A DNA stretch of 64,000 nt from Rhodamnia argentea (GCF_020921035.1 NC_063151.1:1922001-1986000), one strand, 5' to 3'; shown: positions 48,621 through 62,200, numbered from the stretch's first letter. Program-made: numbers and translations. The notes: a model not told the origin generated them from the sequence alone.

Positions 48621-48688
48621 GGGAGACCACGTCTTTATAGAGAGTATTTGAATAGGAAGACCACGTCTATATAGAAAGTATTTGAATT
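48621..48688. repeat. 34-base direct tandem repeat, two copies
   Basis: 'agaccacgtctttataga' and 'agaccacgtctatataga' start 34 bases apart, each followed by 'agtatttgaat'. Confidence 0.75.
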
Positions 48689-48748
48689 TAGTGTACAGAC
48701 GATGGGTGTGTTTGGTTCAACTTTTGGGGAAAGTCGATTAGATAATGG

Positions 48749-49124
48749 TTAATATCATGAAAAACATCAAACTAGTACACATATTTCAAATTTACCATAA
48801 GCTAATTTTTTGATCACCAAGAACCCCAAACCGACACACTCGTGATAAATTTAACATTTATTAGTTTTCATCAAATTTTACAATTGAATTGCTAAAATGG
48901 ATAACATGACGGGTGTACTAATTTGAGGTTTCTATCCTTCGTTTGTCATAGCTGTACTAGTTTGAGATTTTTCACGGTATTAATCAAATTTAATGAAAAC
49001 TAATGAAAGATAAATTTATCAAAAAAATTAGTTTGCGTAAATTATGTCACAAATGTACCAGTTTGGTATTTTTATAGTAAATTTGTTACATGTATATCGG
49101 TTTAGGGTTTTTCGTTGTATTAAT
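48749..49124. mobile_element. Inverted-repeat MITE, second copy of the 2937-3434 family
   Basis: Left end TTAATATCATGAAAAACATC, right end the inverse 'ggtttttcgttgtattaa'. Repeated 'aaactagtacac' and 'gataaatttatc' blocks are shared with the first copy. Confidence 0.6.
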
Positions 49125-51373
49125 CCTTTAAAAAAATGCATAGTTCTTTAGGTTAAAGGGGTTTTTCGAAATGATGGTAGTGTTTGGTAAATTGTAATTT
49201 TATAGTGTACTGAGAAACAACTATGATTTAAATAACATTTAGAAAAATCACTTGTCAAGTATTTCAAAAAAATATACTCAAAACTAGCAAAGGACTCAAC
49301 ACCTGTCGGCCTCCGGAGAGGCCAAATCCGGTTGCCGGCGAGCCATATCTGGTGTTGGTAGCCTCGCGTGAGGTCGCGTCTTCGGGGCCGCGCAACCCAT
49401 ACGACTATTGCCCGAGGTCCGAGGACCTCAAGTGTGGCTACCGGTGTTAGAACTAGCTCGTCGACACCACATTTGGCCTCTTCAAATTGTCGGCGGGCAG
49501 CCCGTATCCTCATTGTTAACATCGCATGAGGTAGGGACATTTTAAAAATTATGGAAGTTTCGCAATGGCAAAATTGGAAGGAAAAAATGTATTTGCATTT
49601 GGGAAATGCTCGAAGCTCGAAGCACCTTCGAACTTGCCTTGAGCCAAAGGGCTGTGAAGATGGAATTGCTTCTCCTAAAATCTCTTCAAAAATTTGTCGA
49701 ACGCTATTTGTATTTGCCCAAAAGTTCTTAAAGAGCCAACTGTTGTGTTTAGTCGTCTTATTTTTAATCATGATTGGATTGGATAGGATATAATATGAAA
49801 TTCAGGGATTTTGTCATATCTTATCAACTATTTGGTGAATTACAGTAATAAAGCCGGATATGTTCATATGCTATCATATTCATTGTTCCACATTTACGAT
49901 ATGTCGATGTAAATGGATCTGAAAATACATGAATGAAGATTACAAGAATCTCTCGTAATTGACTACCAAATCTAGTAAGAGAGAGAAAATATAATAATCT
50001 ATTTTTGCGATTATGAAAAGTTTTGCTTCTCTCACTATTTTTGTTGAACTTCAACATGAACCACAAAGTTACAGAGGAGAAGGAATTTTGACTCTCTTTC
50101 TGTATTTATGGACTTTTTACACGAACCATAAAGCTAAGAAGGAAAAAAAAAAGTTTCGACTCTCTTTTCGTTTTCGTAGAGTTTTGTGATGGGCTAAAAA
50201 GCTACATATGAAAATGAGATGGAGATGCTAGTTTCTTTTATTTATTATTTTTTTGTCAAGGAACTTTAAAAAAGTTACTAAACACGTGTTTGTTTCAAGA
50301 AAAACTTCACGATAAAAGAAAATATTTTTTCCTTTTTCAGATTCGGGGTTTCATTTTCTTAACTTTAAGTGTGTGTTTTTCCTTTGATCGTAAATAATTT
50401 TCTGTTGACTGATCATTTTCAGTAAGCCAAGCGCATAAAAGCCCGAAAATTAACTCGTAAAAAAAAAAAATTCTTTCGCTCAAATAAACACGGATAAACA
50501 CACCCTGCGTTCGGAACGATCGTGGAGCTATATTGCTTCTCAAAACTTTGACCAAGTCGACGTGGAGTCGTGAGTGGGCAGCACAGCACAGCTCAAGCTC
50601 CACCTAATCCTCGAAAATTATTCAAAACAGAAGAAGAAAAAGTCGGAGCCTCAACAACACGAGCGAGCAGCCACGGGGAGCAAGAAAGTCGACACGCAAA
50701 ACCGCTTTCTTGTGCCATGGCAGTCATGAGATTGTAGTCATTATCGACAAAGCTTACGAAAGGCAGACTCGGTTTGCCTTCTGCTTTGTCGTCGTTCGTC
50801 CCCTTCGACCCTTTCGAAGTTTGTCCCCCTTTCTTGTTCGACGCATTCCAAAGTCAATAACGTGGAGGCGTCGGGGCTTCGAGATTTGCTTTCTTTGGCT
50901 GCGTGTGGAAAAATCAAGCGATTCTGTGGGTCTCTCGATCGAGACAAGCACTGTGATTTAAGATATCGAACCGACGGGTCGTGCGAATGAGGGATTGCCG
51001 GGTCTTCGATACATCTCCGATCTCACATCATCTGGATATGGATTGCTCAACCGGCGAATAAGTCTCGCGTAAGCTTAACTTGGTATGATGCGCTTTTTAA
51101 AAAGTGACAAGAGCGGGCAATATCTCAGTATTGCTCGGGTGGTGCTGTTCAGATATGTCATTAATCTAACATCTCCTAAATATGATTTGTCGTGCTACTA
51201 GATGAGTATTGCGGCTACCTCAGGGTGGACAATGTCGCTTTGGCGGCCCGATGGGGCTGGCTGCAACTATAGTCCAGTGTTGTCTTAACAATAGGAGAGG
51301 GAATAGGGACTGACAAGAACCCTAATCTCTAATGCACCTGAAACTTTGAGGAGACGAAGCGTGCAAATGAGAA
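49125..51373. other. Intergenic, no supported gene
   Basis: A 207-codon minus-strand open frame at 49148-49771 has no recognisable domain and low-complexity ends, so it is not called. The rest holds short ORFs only. Confidence 0.5.
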
Positions 51374-51937
51374 TAGAAAAGTTTCAAAAAAGTCATAAAT
51401 TTGTTGCACTTGTGCTAATTGAGTCCTTAACTTTTCAATTGTACCAAGTGAGTCCTAAACCTGACTGAAAATTGCTAACATGGATGTTGGCAGTCCTATG
51501 TGACATAACCTGTACTAATGTAGACAAAGTTCACGTTTGAAATATTTTTTTCTTTTCATTCATTTTATTTTCTTTTCTTCCTTTGTGTTTTTTTTAATGT
51601 ACAACTCTAGGCCAACGACCTCGCCAGTCAACCATCACCGGTCCACAGTTGGGAAAAAAAAGAAAGGAAAGAAAAGAATAAAAAAAATGAAAAAAAAAAA
51701 AAAAGTAATAACAATTAAGAGAAATAATTAAAAAATAAAATATTATCCACATCAATGCTAGTCATGTCACGTAAGACGGCCGACGTCCATATTAGCGATT
51801 TTTTTATCAAAATTCATCAGACCGAGTGCATTGACAAAACGTGAAAAAGCTTAGGACTAAAATGGCACAATTGAAGGGTTTAGCACTGAATTAGCACAAG
51901 TTCAATAGACTTTGAATTTTTTTTTATACTTTTTTCG
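51374..51937. mobile_element. Mutator-like inverted-repeat element with perfect 9-bp target duplication
   Basis: AAATGAGAA occurs directly outside both ends (51365-51373 and 51938-51946), a perfect 9-bp duplication. The arms ('aaaaaagtcataaatttgtt' and its inverse) belong to the 38429-39083 family, with a short GC-richer core at about 51605-51650. Length 564 bp; non-coding. Confidence 0.8.
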
Positions 51938-52282
51938 AAATGAGAACCGTTTGGGCAATCAACGAAAAGGAAGTAAGAGGAGAGCCAATAGACTGGGGTC
52001 ATAATAGTTTCGGTTTTGATCTCGCCTAACAACTAAATTGGGTAAATTACTCGAAGTAAAAGTTGATCCAACAGGCTGGAGATATATAGTTTCGTGGCGG
52101 CTTTCATACTGTCAATTTCCTTCGGCGCTGTGCTTTCCCTAGCAAGGAATTTCCCTTTGACCGAGCGACTCTTGTCATAATTCTCGAAGGGATGGATACT
52201 CGTGTCGGTTGCCCCGTGTTCATTCATTCTAGCAATCTAAGGAAAAGTGTTTTATTTCTGATTCGATTCTCTCGCCTGTTTG

Positions 52283-52990
52283 GGGAAAAATTTGCCCAAA
52301 AAGTTTCAAACCTATTGCAATTAGCCAATTCAGTCTTAAACTTTTAATTTGATCAATTGAGTCCATCTGGCTAATCTCGGTTGGAAACCGCTGACATAGA
52401 CGCCAACCATCCTACGTGGCACGACAAGAATTGGCGTAGATAATTTTTAACAAAATTTTAATTTCTAAATTTGGTACTTTTTATTTTCCCTCTTTCTTCT
52501 CTATTTTTTCTCTAGCCGATGAGGGTCACTGGCGACCCTCGCCGGTCGCGAAGGACCTCCCCCTAGATCCGGCGAGGGCCTTCGCTCCCTCACTCCCAAC
52601 CGGCAAAGTTGCGAAGCACTCGCCCGGGGCCATCGCGACCTCACCGGCCGCAATGGGGAGGCTATGATGGCCTTGCCAAGGGCCTTCGCGGCTGGCAATG
52701 GTTGTCGGCGACCCTCGCCAGCAAAGAAAAAGAACATAAACAAATGAAAAAAAAAGGAAAAAACTTTCAAAATCAAAAAATAAAGAACAAAAAGATTTAT
52801 ATCTATGTATAATTAAAAGTATCCACGCCAGCGCCGGCTATGCCGCGTAAGATGGTCGGCACAGCGGTCTCTGGCCGAATACTCAATTGGCAAAACGTGA
52901 AATAGTTTAGAACTCAATTGGCATAATTGAAAGATTTAAGACTGAATTGACAAAAGTACATGAGGTTTAGGACTTTTTGGACAAGTTTTC
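52283..52990. mobile_element. Mutator-like inverted-repeat element, copy with large GC-rich core
   Basis: The left arm 'cccaaaaagtttcaaaccta' and the inverse right arm 'gaggtttaggactttttgga' bound a core at 52515-52730 full of 'gcgaNNctcgcc' and 'ggccttcgcggc' motifs. The target duplication is unclear. Ends approximate. Confidence 0.65.
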
Positions 52991-54080
52991 GGCATATTCT
53001 ATTATTCTCAGTACGGGTAATGTGAAATTATGTAAACGGGATACAACGCAGCCTCCTTAAACCTCCTTGCAAAAAGTGCCTATGAAAGTGTTGAATCACG
53101 TGTTAATTAAAAACTAAGCAACCGACAAGACCCGTTCCTTCCTTGAGTAATCCTTTCACTTTCCGAGTACATTAAGTGCATCGGCAATGCCATGACTCGT
53201 TTGTAACGAGGAAAATCAGAAAAGTGACGAGATAGTATTTTTTAAATTGTTAGTCTTGGTCAATCACTTATAATTGAAGTTGAAGAGATATCATTGCAAG
53301 TTGCTTTAAGAAGTTCCGATTTTAACTTGGAAATTATGACTAAATTAAGGTGTGTATCATGATGTTCGTTTCAATAGTTGTCTCAAAACTGTGAAGTTGC
53401 TATTTTCATACGACGGAGAATATTTTGCTCAAGGAAAAAAGAGCAAATGGTAATGCTAATAATGCATATAAATTTTACTATTGAGATGAAATTTTCGCAT
53501 CGATCCGATTTCATGTTCCAAGGTATGTAGTGTAGGTTCTAGATTTCGAAAATTGAAGAATCTATTCTAACGGATAGGTTCTAGCTAGATTCCACTATCT
53601 AGAACTTGGAACTTAGACCCTATATCTCAAAACAAATTTTTGTATTATTCTTGGTATATGTTTTCGTATGACCCTATAATATTCTATAGTATATGATGAT
53701 GAGTGTATAATCTGGAGCCAAACAAATTTTTAAGTTTCAAGTTCCAAAAAATGATGAACCTGTTCCAACGGCTTGGATTTAGGTGCTAAATGTAATCTGT
53801 ATGGAATATAAAATCGCTCACTTCTACTTCCCCTTAGCTATTGTAGTGTTCACTCTCATTTTACTTAACTAAAAAAAAAAAAGAAATTTGCGGGCTCTCG
53901 GGTATCCTGGAATCGACCCCAAAACCGGGGACATGATAGATCTCAAGTTCTAAAAAACGAGGAACCTGTTCAGACGGGTAGGTTCCAGGTTTTAGATGAA
54001 ACTTGTAAGAAACCCGGATACACTCACCTCGGACGCCATACCAAGTTGAAAGTATTTACCTTATCATTTCTATGCCATAC
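52991..54080. other. Intergenic with decayed repeat
   Basis: At about 53500-54010 there are recurrent blocks 'aggttctagNttNNag', 'caagttcNaaaaaNgaNgaacctgttc' in direct and inverse orientation, similar in style to the 5813-6297 hAT-like element. No gene. Confidence 0.45.
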
Positions 54081-54446
54081 TTAAGATGTATTTGGTTGGC
54101 AGAAAACTCCATAGTGAAGAAAAATGCATTTTCAAGAAATTGTTTTTCGGGGAAATGATTAGTTTTCCTGTGTTTGATGATATATGACTGAAAACATTTT
54201 TCGGTGTTTGGATCTCATTAGAAAAATAATTTTAATTTCATGACTTTATTGAGGTAAAAAAATTAAATTTTCAAATGTGCAATTTCGTAAAGTGTTTTCA
54301 TCTCTTTAGATTTAGGAATCACTTTCATAATTTTATGCATGAACATTCTATTGACCGGAAAGTGTTTTCAGTTGACCAGTCATTTTCGACGAACCGGATG
54401 GGTGAAAATCTGGAAAACACTTTTCCTAAAACAAACATACCCTTAA
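54081..54446. mobile_element. PIF/Harbinger-like MITE, diverged
   Basis: TTAAGATGTATTTGGTTGG on the left and the inverse of 'aaacaaacatacccttaa' on the right, with TTA/TAA at the borders. Interior 'ggaaaacacttttcc'-type inverse blocks. Ends approximate. Confidence 0.5.
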
Positions 54447-57400
54447 TATGTAAGGTACTCTTAGAGATGAATATGTATATGAATTGGAAACATTAGTGAT
54501 TAGAACAAGGAGTTTCCAAAGCAACAAAGAAATTCAAGATGAAAGTGTTTTCACTCGCTCTCCAAGATAACAATAAATTGTAATAAAGACTAAACTAGTG
54601 TGTTTCTCATATTTAGAGGTTTATGGGAACAATTGGCCAAATCAGTTATATCGATACGGGGCTATTAGGTGTATATTTTATACACATATTAAAGTAAGTA
54701 GTAAAAATAAAAAAGCATTTGTATGTTCCAAATCTAATTCTTATTTCTCTGACTTTTATTTTGCCTCTCTAGAAAGCATAAAAGTCGAATTCCACACCTA
54801 TTATATTAACGTCTTCACCCCCGATCTCTTACCGGCAAAGTCCGCTAGCCCATTGAACGGTTCTCTTTTCTATGACATGTCGCTTTCATGAAACCCCCCT
54901 CCAAAAAAATAGTCTCCGTTGAACGCTTATTCTAACTATTGCAAGATTGCTATTTTGGAAACATCGTGTGATTGTTACGGAACAAAATTGCGATTACTGG
55001 TGGCTTCTCTTTTGGTTCTCACTATAGGTATAATCACGATCAACATCACGAGGCTTCCATCCAGTATATAATACCATCTCCACTTTTAACGATTTCTTGA
55101 CATAACTCTTCTAGCTAAATTTGATCGGGAATAGCTGAAATGGACGTTCCCTGGTTTACATAACACAGCCAACCCTAATTTTTACGATTTTTTTTTTATA
55201 AAAGTTATGAATTACTTTGTTTGTATTTTTTTTTTTTAATTTCTCTTCATTCGTCAAAGGCTTCGACAATGGCAGGACGCCCTCGTCGGTCACAGGCAAT
55301 CGCGATCAACTTCAACAATTGGAGGAGGTGTCGCTCTCGCTCTCTGCCATTACGAGCTTTGTTTCAGCGCCAATGGCGGTCAATTCGAGGATATAGACGT
55401 TCAGATACTTTCGACTCCGATTTTCCCCGATCACCGAGAGAATAGAATCCAAGCGACTGCAATCACTCTTTTGCAACAATGCTCGCGAAACTCTCGCAGT
55501 CTTCAAGCCTGCTCGACACCATTTCCAAAACCCTAATCACGAGCTTGAGCTCACTCACTCTCCTCTTCGACTTGTATCTGTTGAAGTCGAGCATCCTCGG
55601 CAGCGCGCTCGGAAAAAAATTAGATCCACGCGAGGAAATCGCAGTTCTCCTCTCAATTGCTCGCGAAGCGAAAGATCCTCGGCATTGGTACGCCGGTCAA
55701 TCGTTTATATGAAAAATATTTGTTTCTTCGTAGGTAATGTCTATCTTTCTATGAACCGAAGGGATAAAATGAGACATTCTAATATTGGTTTCTTAGTAGG
55801 TAATGCCTAGATTTCTATGAAAAATAACTAATGCGTGCCAAATCCTGCCCTTCGAACTTCTAAGGAGTTGGCTCAACTCTTACGATTTTCCCCGAATTTT
55901 GGAAACCTCGACCCCTATCTCTAAAATAAGAGATTTCAAACAATAGAAACGATTATTTTATTGAAAAAAATAATTTATTTTTCGCGAAATAAATGAAGCG
56001 TTGAAAAATAATTTATTCTGCTCTTAATAATAGCATTACGAATAGACATTGCATCACATGTATCAAACCAGCTAGTAATAAAAGCCTCTCGATAGTCTAT
56101 GTACACAGGCTTTGGATTTGGGCCGAAACAGGCTCTAAAGTCAAGTAAGGCTTTCCTAAGTTGGCTGGACAAAGTTTCGACACTATTCCAACTATTTCAT
56201 CACCCTCTCAATTCGAACCAAATTGAACCAAATTCAATCCGACTTTGCAATATAGAAGATCTACGGTTTGATTTGTGAAATTGAATAGTTTTGTGGTTAT
56301 TCGAATGGCTTAGTCTGATTTTGTCTTTATTTGGTCGAGAAATGCATGACTACTTAGAAGTCCGCAGAACATCCTAAAATCTCATTTTCCGGTTAAGCTT
56401 AAGCTTAAGCTTTTGACCTCCGTAAGTGACCCTGATCTAGAGCAGATCACGCGGCTGGTGGAATCTGTAACGTAGGACTTCTAGTTCCGGAGGTGTTTAT
56501 TGTTGGATCTGCCTTCTTCTCGAATTGGACCAAGGTGATACAAACGAAACATTCTAAATCGTTGTTTCTTCGTAGGTAATGCCTCTCTTTCTACAAAAAA
56601 TGACTACGCGTTCCATATTCTGCACTTCGGACTTCTAAGGAGTTGGCTTTAGGACCAAATCATTTGATTTGGACTATAATGTGTTCTTATCTCCTCACCA
56701 TGTATCACCGGCGACGGGTCATACCACCACATCCTCGCGACTCGGTGAAGATTCAACAACCCTAGTTGGCGTCTAGGAGGGGCATGAGCAATCACGAGCC
56801 CTTCATTATCGTTTTACTGTCGTTTCCCTTGACCAGTGACAAACCGATTTCGACCCGCATTCGAAATAAATCCGAGTCCGAAAAAAAAAGCCCGAATAAT
56901 CTAGCCATCCAAACCTAACTTAATTCAGGAACGAAAGATAAATCGAATGCAAAAGCGCACCTGATTTCGACATGTTCGAACCATAAAAAAAAAAAGTCGA
57001 ATTTCTTAAACGCGTCGTTAGGAGTTCCTGATAATACGAACCGGTCAAGGCGAGCGAGAGTTAGCCCGATCCATGACTCGATTGGTAAGCCGGAAAATGG
57101 ATATTTTAAGCTTTTCTAGGGTTGTGGAAAAGGTCCAAACAAATCCCGTGGTGGGGGTCGTGGGGGAGGATTCTGTAACCCTGTATGATAAGAGAAATTG
57201 AGAATCATATGGTCCACACATAAGGTGCATAGCAATAGCAATATAGCATCGGGATCTTATCAATATGACCCGTCTTTTCTCGGTGGATAAGAGCTGCTTT
57301 CCATATGAGCTACCCCTACCCCACACCTACAACAAATCTACATCTCCAGATGTGTATTTCTACCCAATACTCAACCTATACTCGTATACGTTGTAGGCCT

Positions 57401-57517
57401 TCAAATTAATACGCCGAAAAATGGTGACATCCGGACGATATGCCAATGCGTTACGAAATGTTTGCCGCCGTTAATCACATTGGGTTTCTTTTTCTTTTTT
57501 TATTATTAATTTTTGGC
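54447..57517. other. Intergenic, no supported gene
   Basis: Short overlapping ORFs at 55.2-55.7 kb have no recognisable domain. A diverged direct repeat (about 55765-55880 and 56545-56655) shares 'tttcttcgtaggtaatg' and 'acttctaaggagttggct'. Confidence 0.55.
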
Positions 57518-57805
57518 AAAATGATACAAATGGTTCGTGAACTTTGATTCAATCGCAATGTAGTCCCCGAACTTTTAATTTGACAAATACGATCCCCGAT
57601 CTTTTGAAACTTGTTCAACTTAGTCTCTAAACTACGTAAATATGTTCAATATATTATTCCAAAAGTTTAGGGAGCGTACTGGTTAAACTAAAACTTCGTG
57701 GACCACATTGCGCATTGGAGTTAAAGTTTATGGACCATATTGGTCAAATTAAAAGTTCGGGGACTATATTGCGTGTTGGATCAAAGTTTATGGACTTACG
57801 TTTTT
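57518..57805. mobile_element. Inverted-repeat MITE, relative of 16985-17378
   Basis: The left arm 'gatacaaatggttcgtgaac' and inverse right arm 'gatcaaagtttatggactta' bound repeated blocks such as 'gtccccgaacttttaattt' and its inverse. Non-coding. Confidence 0.55.
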
Positions 57806-58300
57806 TGTTTTTTTTAGGGCCCAAAGTAGGAGTGTCAATTTATTAATTTTATAAATGGACGGCTAGAAATATCTCCGGCAAATGGACAGCTCAGAGGTGA
57901 GGGCCAGAGAATCTATCAGCCAAAAAGCCCATCAACTTGGTGGGCTCAACCTTCTTTTGTATATCAACAATCAAGACAAAATAAACACACGATTCTATCA
58001 CAAACCGAAACTCTTCTTTAATATCCCCAAAAAAAGAAAAAGAAAAAAAAAAGGAAAAGGACGAGAGAAGGGACAGAAAGGTCGCGTCGTCACGTGATGG
58101 CCACGTGCGTAGACTTATCCTTTCTCTATATCAGCGTCCACAAGTTATTCGCCAGGTGTCAACGTCTCCAGACCCTCCTTATTTTTTTCTTCTTCTGAAC
58201 TTATCCATGGGCCCCACGAAAACGGCATTAACTCGAGAAAACACACACAAAAAAAAAAAAAAAGAGTCAAAATAATGATAGTCTGCGATCGTTTGTTGGG

Positions 58301-59210
58301 TCACCGGAGGGCTCGCCGGAGGGCCTGCGCCAGCAGCGCCGGAGCGGAGAGGTGCGGCAAGTGCCCCTCGATGTTGAGCATCTCCACCGTGTTCCTCCCT
58401 CCGAGGTGGTTCTTGAGGTACGTCGCCACCGACGCGGGCACCGAGACGTCCTTCGCCGTCTGGACGATGCAGCAGGGGACGCGGACGAGGCCCAGCACCC
58501 CCCGCAGGTCGCTGTTGAACACGGTGCGACACGCGAACAGCGAGATGTCGGGCCTCATGTTGAAGAGCGTGCGGCTGAACTCCCGCACCGCCGCTGGGAC
58601 GTCCGCCCCGACCGCCAGAGGTGCGAAGCCGTTCACCCACGCCTCGTAGTTCGCCTCCATCGCCGAGAACACCGTCTCGATCTCCCCTTGCTCGAACCCT
58701 CCGTGGTAGTCCCCGTCATTCAAGAACCTACCGAAAAAAATCCAGAAACACAAAACGCTCACCTCATAGGAAGACCATCTGGTCGGAAAGTTCAGACAAC
58801 ACAAAAGGGAAAGACAATTTGAGGGTACCGGCGCTTTACCTCGGGGATGCCCCGATGAGGATGAGTTTGGTGAAGAGTTCGGGGCGGCGGATGGACGCGA
58901 GGATGCCGACCATGGCGGAGAAGGAGTGGCCGACGAAGGCGCAGCGGTCGACGGAGAGGGCGTCGAGGATGTTGAGGAGGTCGTCGACGTAGGCGTCGAG
59001 GGAGGTGTAGCGGCGGAAGTCGAAGTAGTCGGGGTTGACGCTGCCGGCGCAGACGAGGTCGTAGAGGATGACGCGGTAGTGCGGGGTGAAGAAGGGGAGG
59101 ATGCGCTGCCACGCCGACTGATCGGTGCCGAAGCCGTGCGCCAGCACCAGGAACCGCTCGCCGGATCCGACCACCCGCACGTTGAGCGCCTCCATGAGTA
59201 TGTCGCCCAT
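58301..59210 (-). CDS. D14: D14, strigolactone receptor (alpha/beta hydrolase)
   Basis: Two minus-strand exons, 58840-59210 and 58301-58727, split an Arg codon (phase 2) across a 112-bp GT-AG intron and give 265 aa. D14 binds and hydrolyses strigolactones, then recruits the F-box protein MAX2/D3 to degrade SMXL/D53 repressors, limiting shoot branching. The catalytic triad is Ser96 (GHSFSAM), Asp217 (AKDVSV) and His246 (EGHLPHL). The assignment to D14, not KAI2, rests on [48 protein letters not shown] and [20 protein letters not shown]. The residue after the catalytic serine is Phe; D14 and KAI2 proteins normally have Val (GHSVSAM). His replaces the usual Gln after EGHLP. Met1 at 59210 gives the usual family length. 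Exons are GC-rich. Confidence 0.95.
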
Positions 59211-62200
59211 GACGACGGCGAAAACGAACAAAGATTTAAAAATAAAAAGGAAAACAAAAGCGTTTTTATATTTTATTTTATTTTTCTTTCCTTTTATTAA
59301 TGGAGGAAAATCAAAGTAGATGAGAAAATAATGAATGTGGGGGGTGTGTCTAGAACTTGCTTGCTGTGCCCTAGTTTATGCATATCGCATTGTCCGTCTC
59401 CGGGCGTGCTTTGTTAGGTCGTATTTATATTGCTACGTGTGTCCGTGGTTTCCTTTCCTTTGCTTTCCATTTTTTATATATTTCGCCTTTCGCCTTCGGT
59501 GCCGCCAGTAAATGCTGTCGTGACAGGTGTCCGGTTTCGAGGGGGAAATTTCGGATTCCAAATCTTGATCCGAAGGCCCGCCCGCTCCGGCTTGACTTCT
59601 TGTCAATTTTTTTTGGGTCAGTGTGGAAAAGAAACCTCATGGGGACGCATTGAATCGAATCCCTTAGGGTATCCCTCATCCTACGTGACGAGGTATCGCT
59701 GTCGGAAACCACGTGACGCGATTCTTTTGCCAAGGTTAATGCGCGACTCCCTTCGCCGTTTTGGCCCTAAGCCAGATAAATCTAATTTGCACCGACAGCC
59801 TCGTTCCATTGCTGTGCGTTCTCTCGATGCTCGCATTTTTTAAACTTCGCAATGTTTCTGAAAGTCGGTATGGAATAAAAGTCCAACTCCAGAAGCCACG
59901 AGAAAACGGGAAATAGAAAAGACCGGGCCATTCCGGGCAGCCATTGCTTGTTTAGGATAATGATGTGAATGCGCCCCGTGCGAATCTTGTCCCTAATTGC
60001 TTTTTTCCCCCCTGCCATTTCTTTGGGGACTTTTAAGGGAATTTTTTTTTTTTTCAAGAACCAAAAGCAGTCATTGAAGCTTCCACTTTGATGACTGAGA
60101 AGTAGGAGCGTGGAAAAAAAAAACCCTAAAGTGGGATGGATGGAATGGACGAGCATGGTCTCGAGCAAAAGCAAGGCATCCAATAAGACAGACTTCCCTT
60201 TGCTTCCGACATCAACTAAGCTCCGTGACTAGGATCAGCATTCCGAGACGCCTTTTGATCCCGGTGATTAGCTTATAATTGAAGGCCGACATTATCTCCA
60301 TTAACAGAGGATTAAGACACGGGGCACTACTTTTTGGGGGCGGACCATAATTGGATCTCCTTCTTTACATGTTGATCACGCAAGTTAATGGAGCAGCCAC
60401 ATGTGGGAACGTTTCTCTTTCCGAAAAGGGACTCGGGGAAACACGACCCGCCATTCAAAAACATGCACGCAAACGCAAGGTTAGGGTTAGCTTTCCTTTT
60501 GTTTTGTGGGTCTTTCCTTTATTGCCTAGCAATTCTAGATGCTGCAGCATCATTCCTGTCTAGAGGTGAGGAAAGATGCCCGGTAGAATTCCAAAGTCAG
60601 GTTGGGCGATTCGGTTTCAAGCCGCGGTTTTGAAAATTCGGACCCCCCCGTCGGTCCAAAGAGCAAAATGTGACGACCCGTCGTTAGATCCAGAGGCTCA
60701 TGGCAACGTCTCGACTAGGTTTCTTTTCATCCGTGGTCTCTTTTCTCGCCCCCCAAAATGCAACGATAGACCTTGCCTGTTAACGATCTAACATTCGTCA
60801 TGATTCACCGTCTATAAGGTGGTGTATAGATAGCCGAAAACAGAAAAAAAGTAGGCTCGTTCTTGAAATAATCCTCGCTATATAATGCATCCACACAAAT
60901 TAAAGAACTTATGCTAGACAATTGACTTATCCAACAGCAAACCCTTTTTGTTCGATGCAACGCAAACCCGTTTTGTTCGATGCAATGAATTGCAGTCCAC
61001 ATCTACAGCAGTAACTACATATTTCCATCAATTCGAAAAGTGGAAAAATGAAGAAGCATATCATACCGAGAAAAATCACATAACATGAGAAGTATATTTG
61101 AATAAGGTAGGGGTAGGGTCGGGCCGGGGTATCGGATGCAGAATGGGAATAGTTCAAATCCCAGAAAGGAAAAGGAGGAAATATACTTCCACATTGCATC
61201 TTATTTTTGCAACCTCCACTGGTCCATCTTTCTCTGTTTGCCGCATCCAAGTTAGCTCATTGGCTGCACAATTGACCAAATTCTCTCCTCTCTCCATCGC
61301 CACTCTTTTCCTTCTCTGCCCTGCATTTTCTGGCGTCGCCACTAGGAGAAACTCATGCCTAAAAAACTCTTGCAATCAAAGTACGACTTGATTGAAACTC
61401 GTGTCGAAAAGCCCTCCAAACGACAACAAAGAGGGAAGTTTTGATAATCAAAAGTCAGATTTTGTTGGCTCGGACGCCATGTTAAGCGAAACACACGACC
61501 GATCGATTATTTCTTCGAATAATGGCGGGTCGCGTTCAATGTGTTATTAATAAGAGAGGCACCCGTGTAATTAACTAGAGAGAGAACAATCCGGGCGGGG
61601 GGCATATCCAGGACCAGAGAAAGTGACGCATGCGAGAAGCACACCAGACAAAGTGGGCATCATACACAGCGCCAACCCCAATTCATCGTTTCAGTTGGGG
61701 AAGAAACACCAGCATGCACGCTAATATAGCCCTAGGGTTTCATCTTCCTCTTCTTCTTTTTCCTCATTTCCATCGATTTATATTATAAGATAAGGTCATG
61801 TGAGGACACAAATTTCAGAAAGTTTCAGATAAGTTAGCCAAAGATTGGGCCCCTTCTCTCGACACTGGCATATCGTGAAAACAGCGACTTGAGAGGGAGG
61901 CTATGACTATAATTTTGTGTGTGCGGGAAGGGGGGTGTTGCAAACCCTAGGGGTGGAGTGGAGGCAAGTTCCAATGAAGTCAGAATTGGCATGATGAGTC
62001 ACGAGGCTTATCTTATCCATTTACCTTTTCTCTTCTTTCCCCTTTGCTTTGTTTCTGGCTTTAAGCATCTTCTTTAGACATAGGTTCGACCTCGTCTAGG
62101 TAGCGAAGGCGAGAGAAACAATTTGTTTAATTGTAAGCATTGTCGTCTAGAAGAAGGGTTGCTCTGTGGCAATGCATGCGCATTGGAAAAAATAATGGAA

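Larger units (their letters stand above)
46154..48748. other. Intergenic, downstream of the ARM gene
   Basis: Contains the TA/TG microsatellite (46467-46512), a GC-rich patch at about 46590-46930 with ORFs on both strands but no domain, then AT-rich DNA. A 34-base tandem repeat lies near 48621-48688. No supported gene. Confidence 0.55.

Noticed and set aside
49148..49771. 207-codon minus-strand open frame
   Set aside because: It overlaps other ORFs, has no domain, and both ends are AT-rich low complexity.
56395..56420. Repeated AAGCTT palindromes
   Set aside because: A short simple repeat of 'ttaagc', with no surrounding structure.
60351..61391. Several 60-100 codon ORFs on both strands
   Set aside because: No domains, mutual overlap and no splice structure consistent with a gene.
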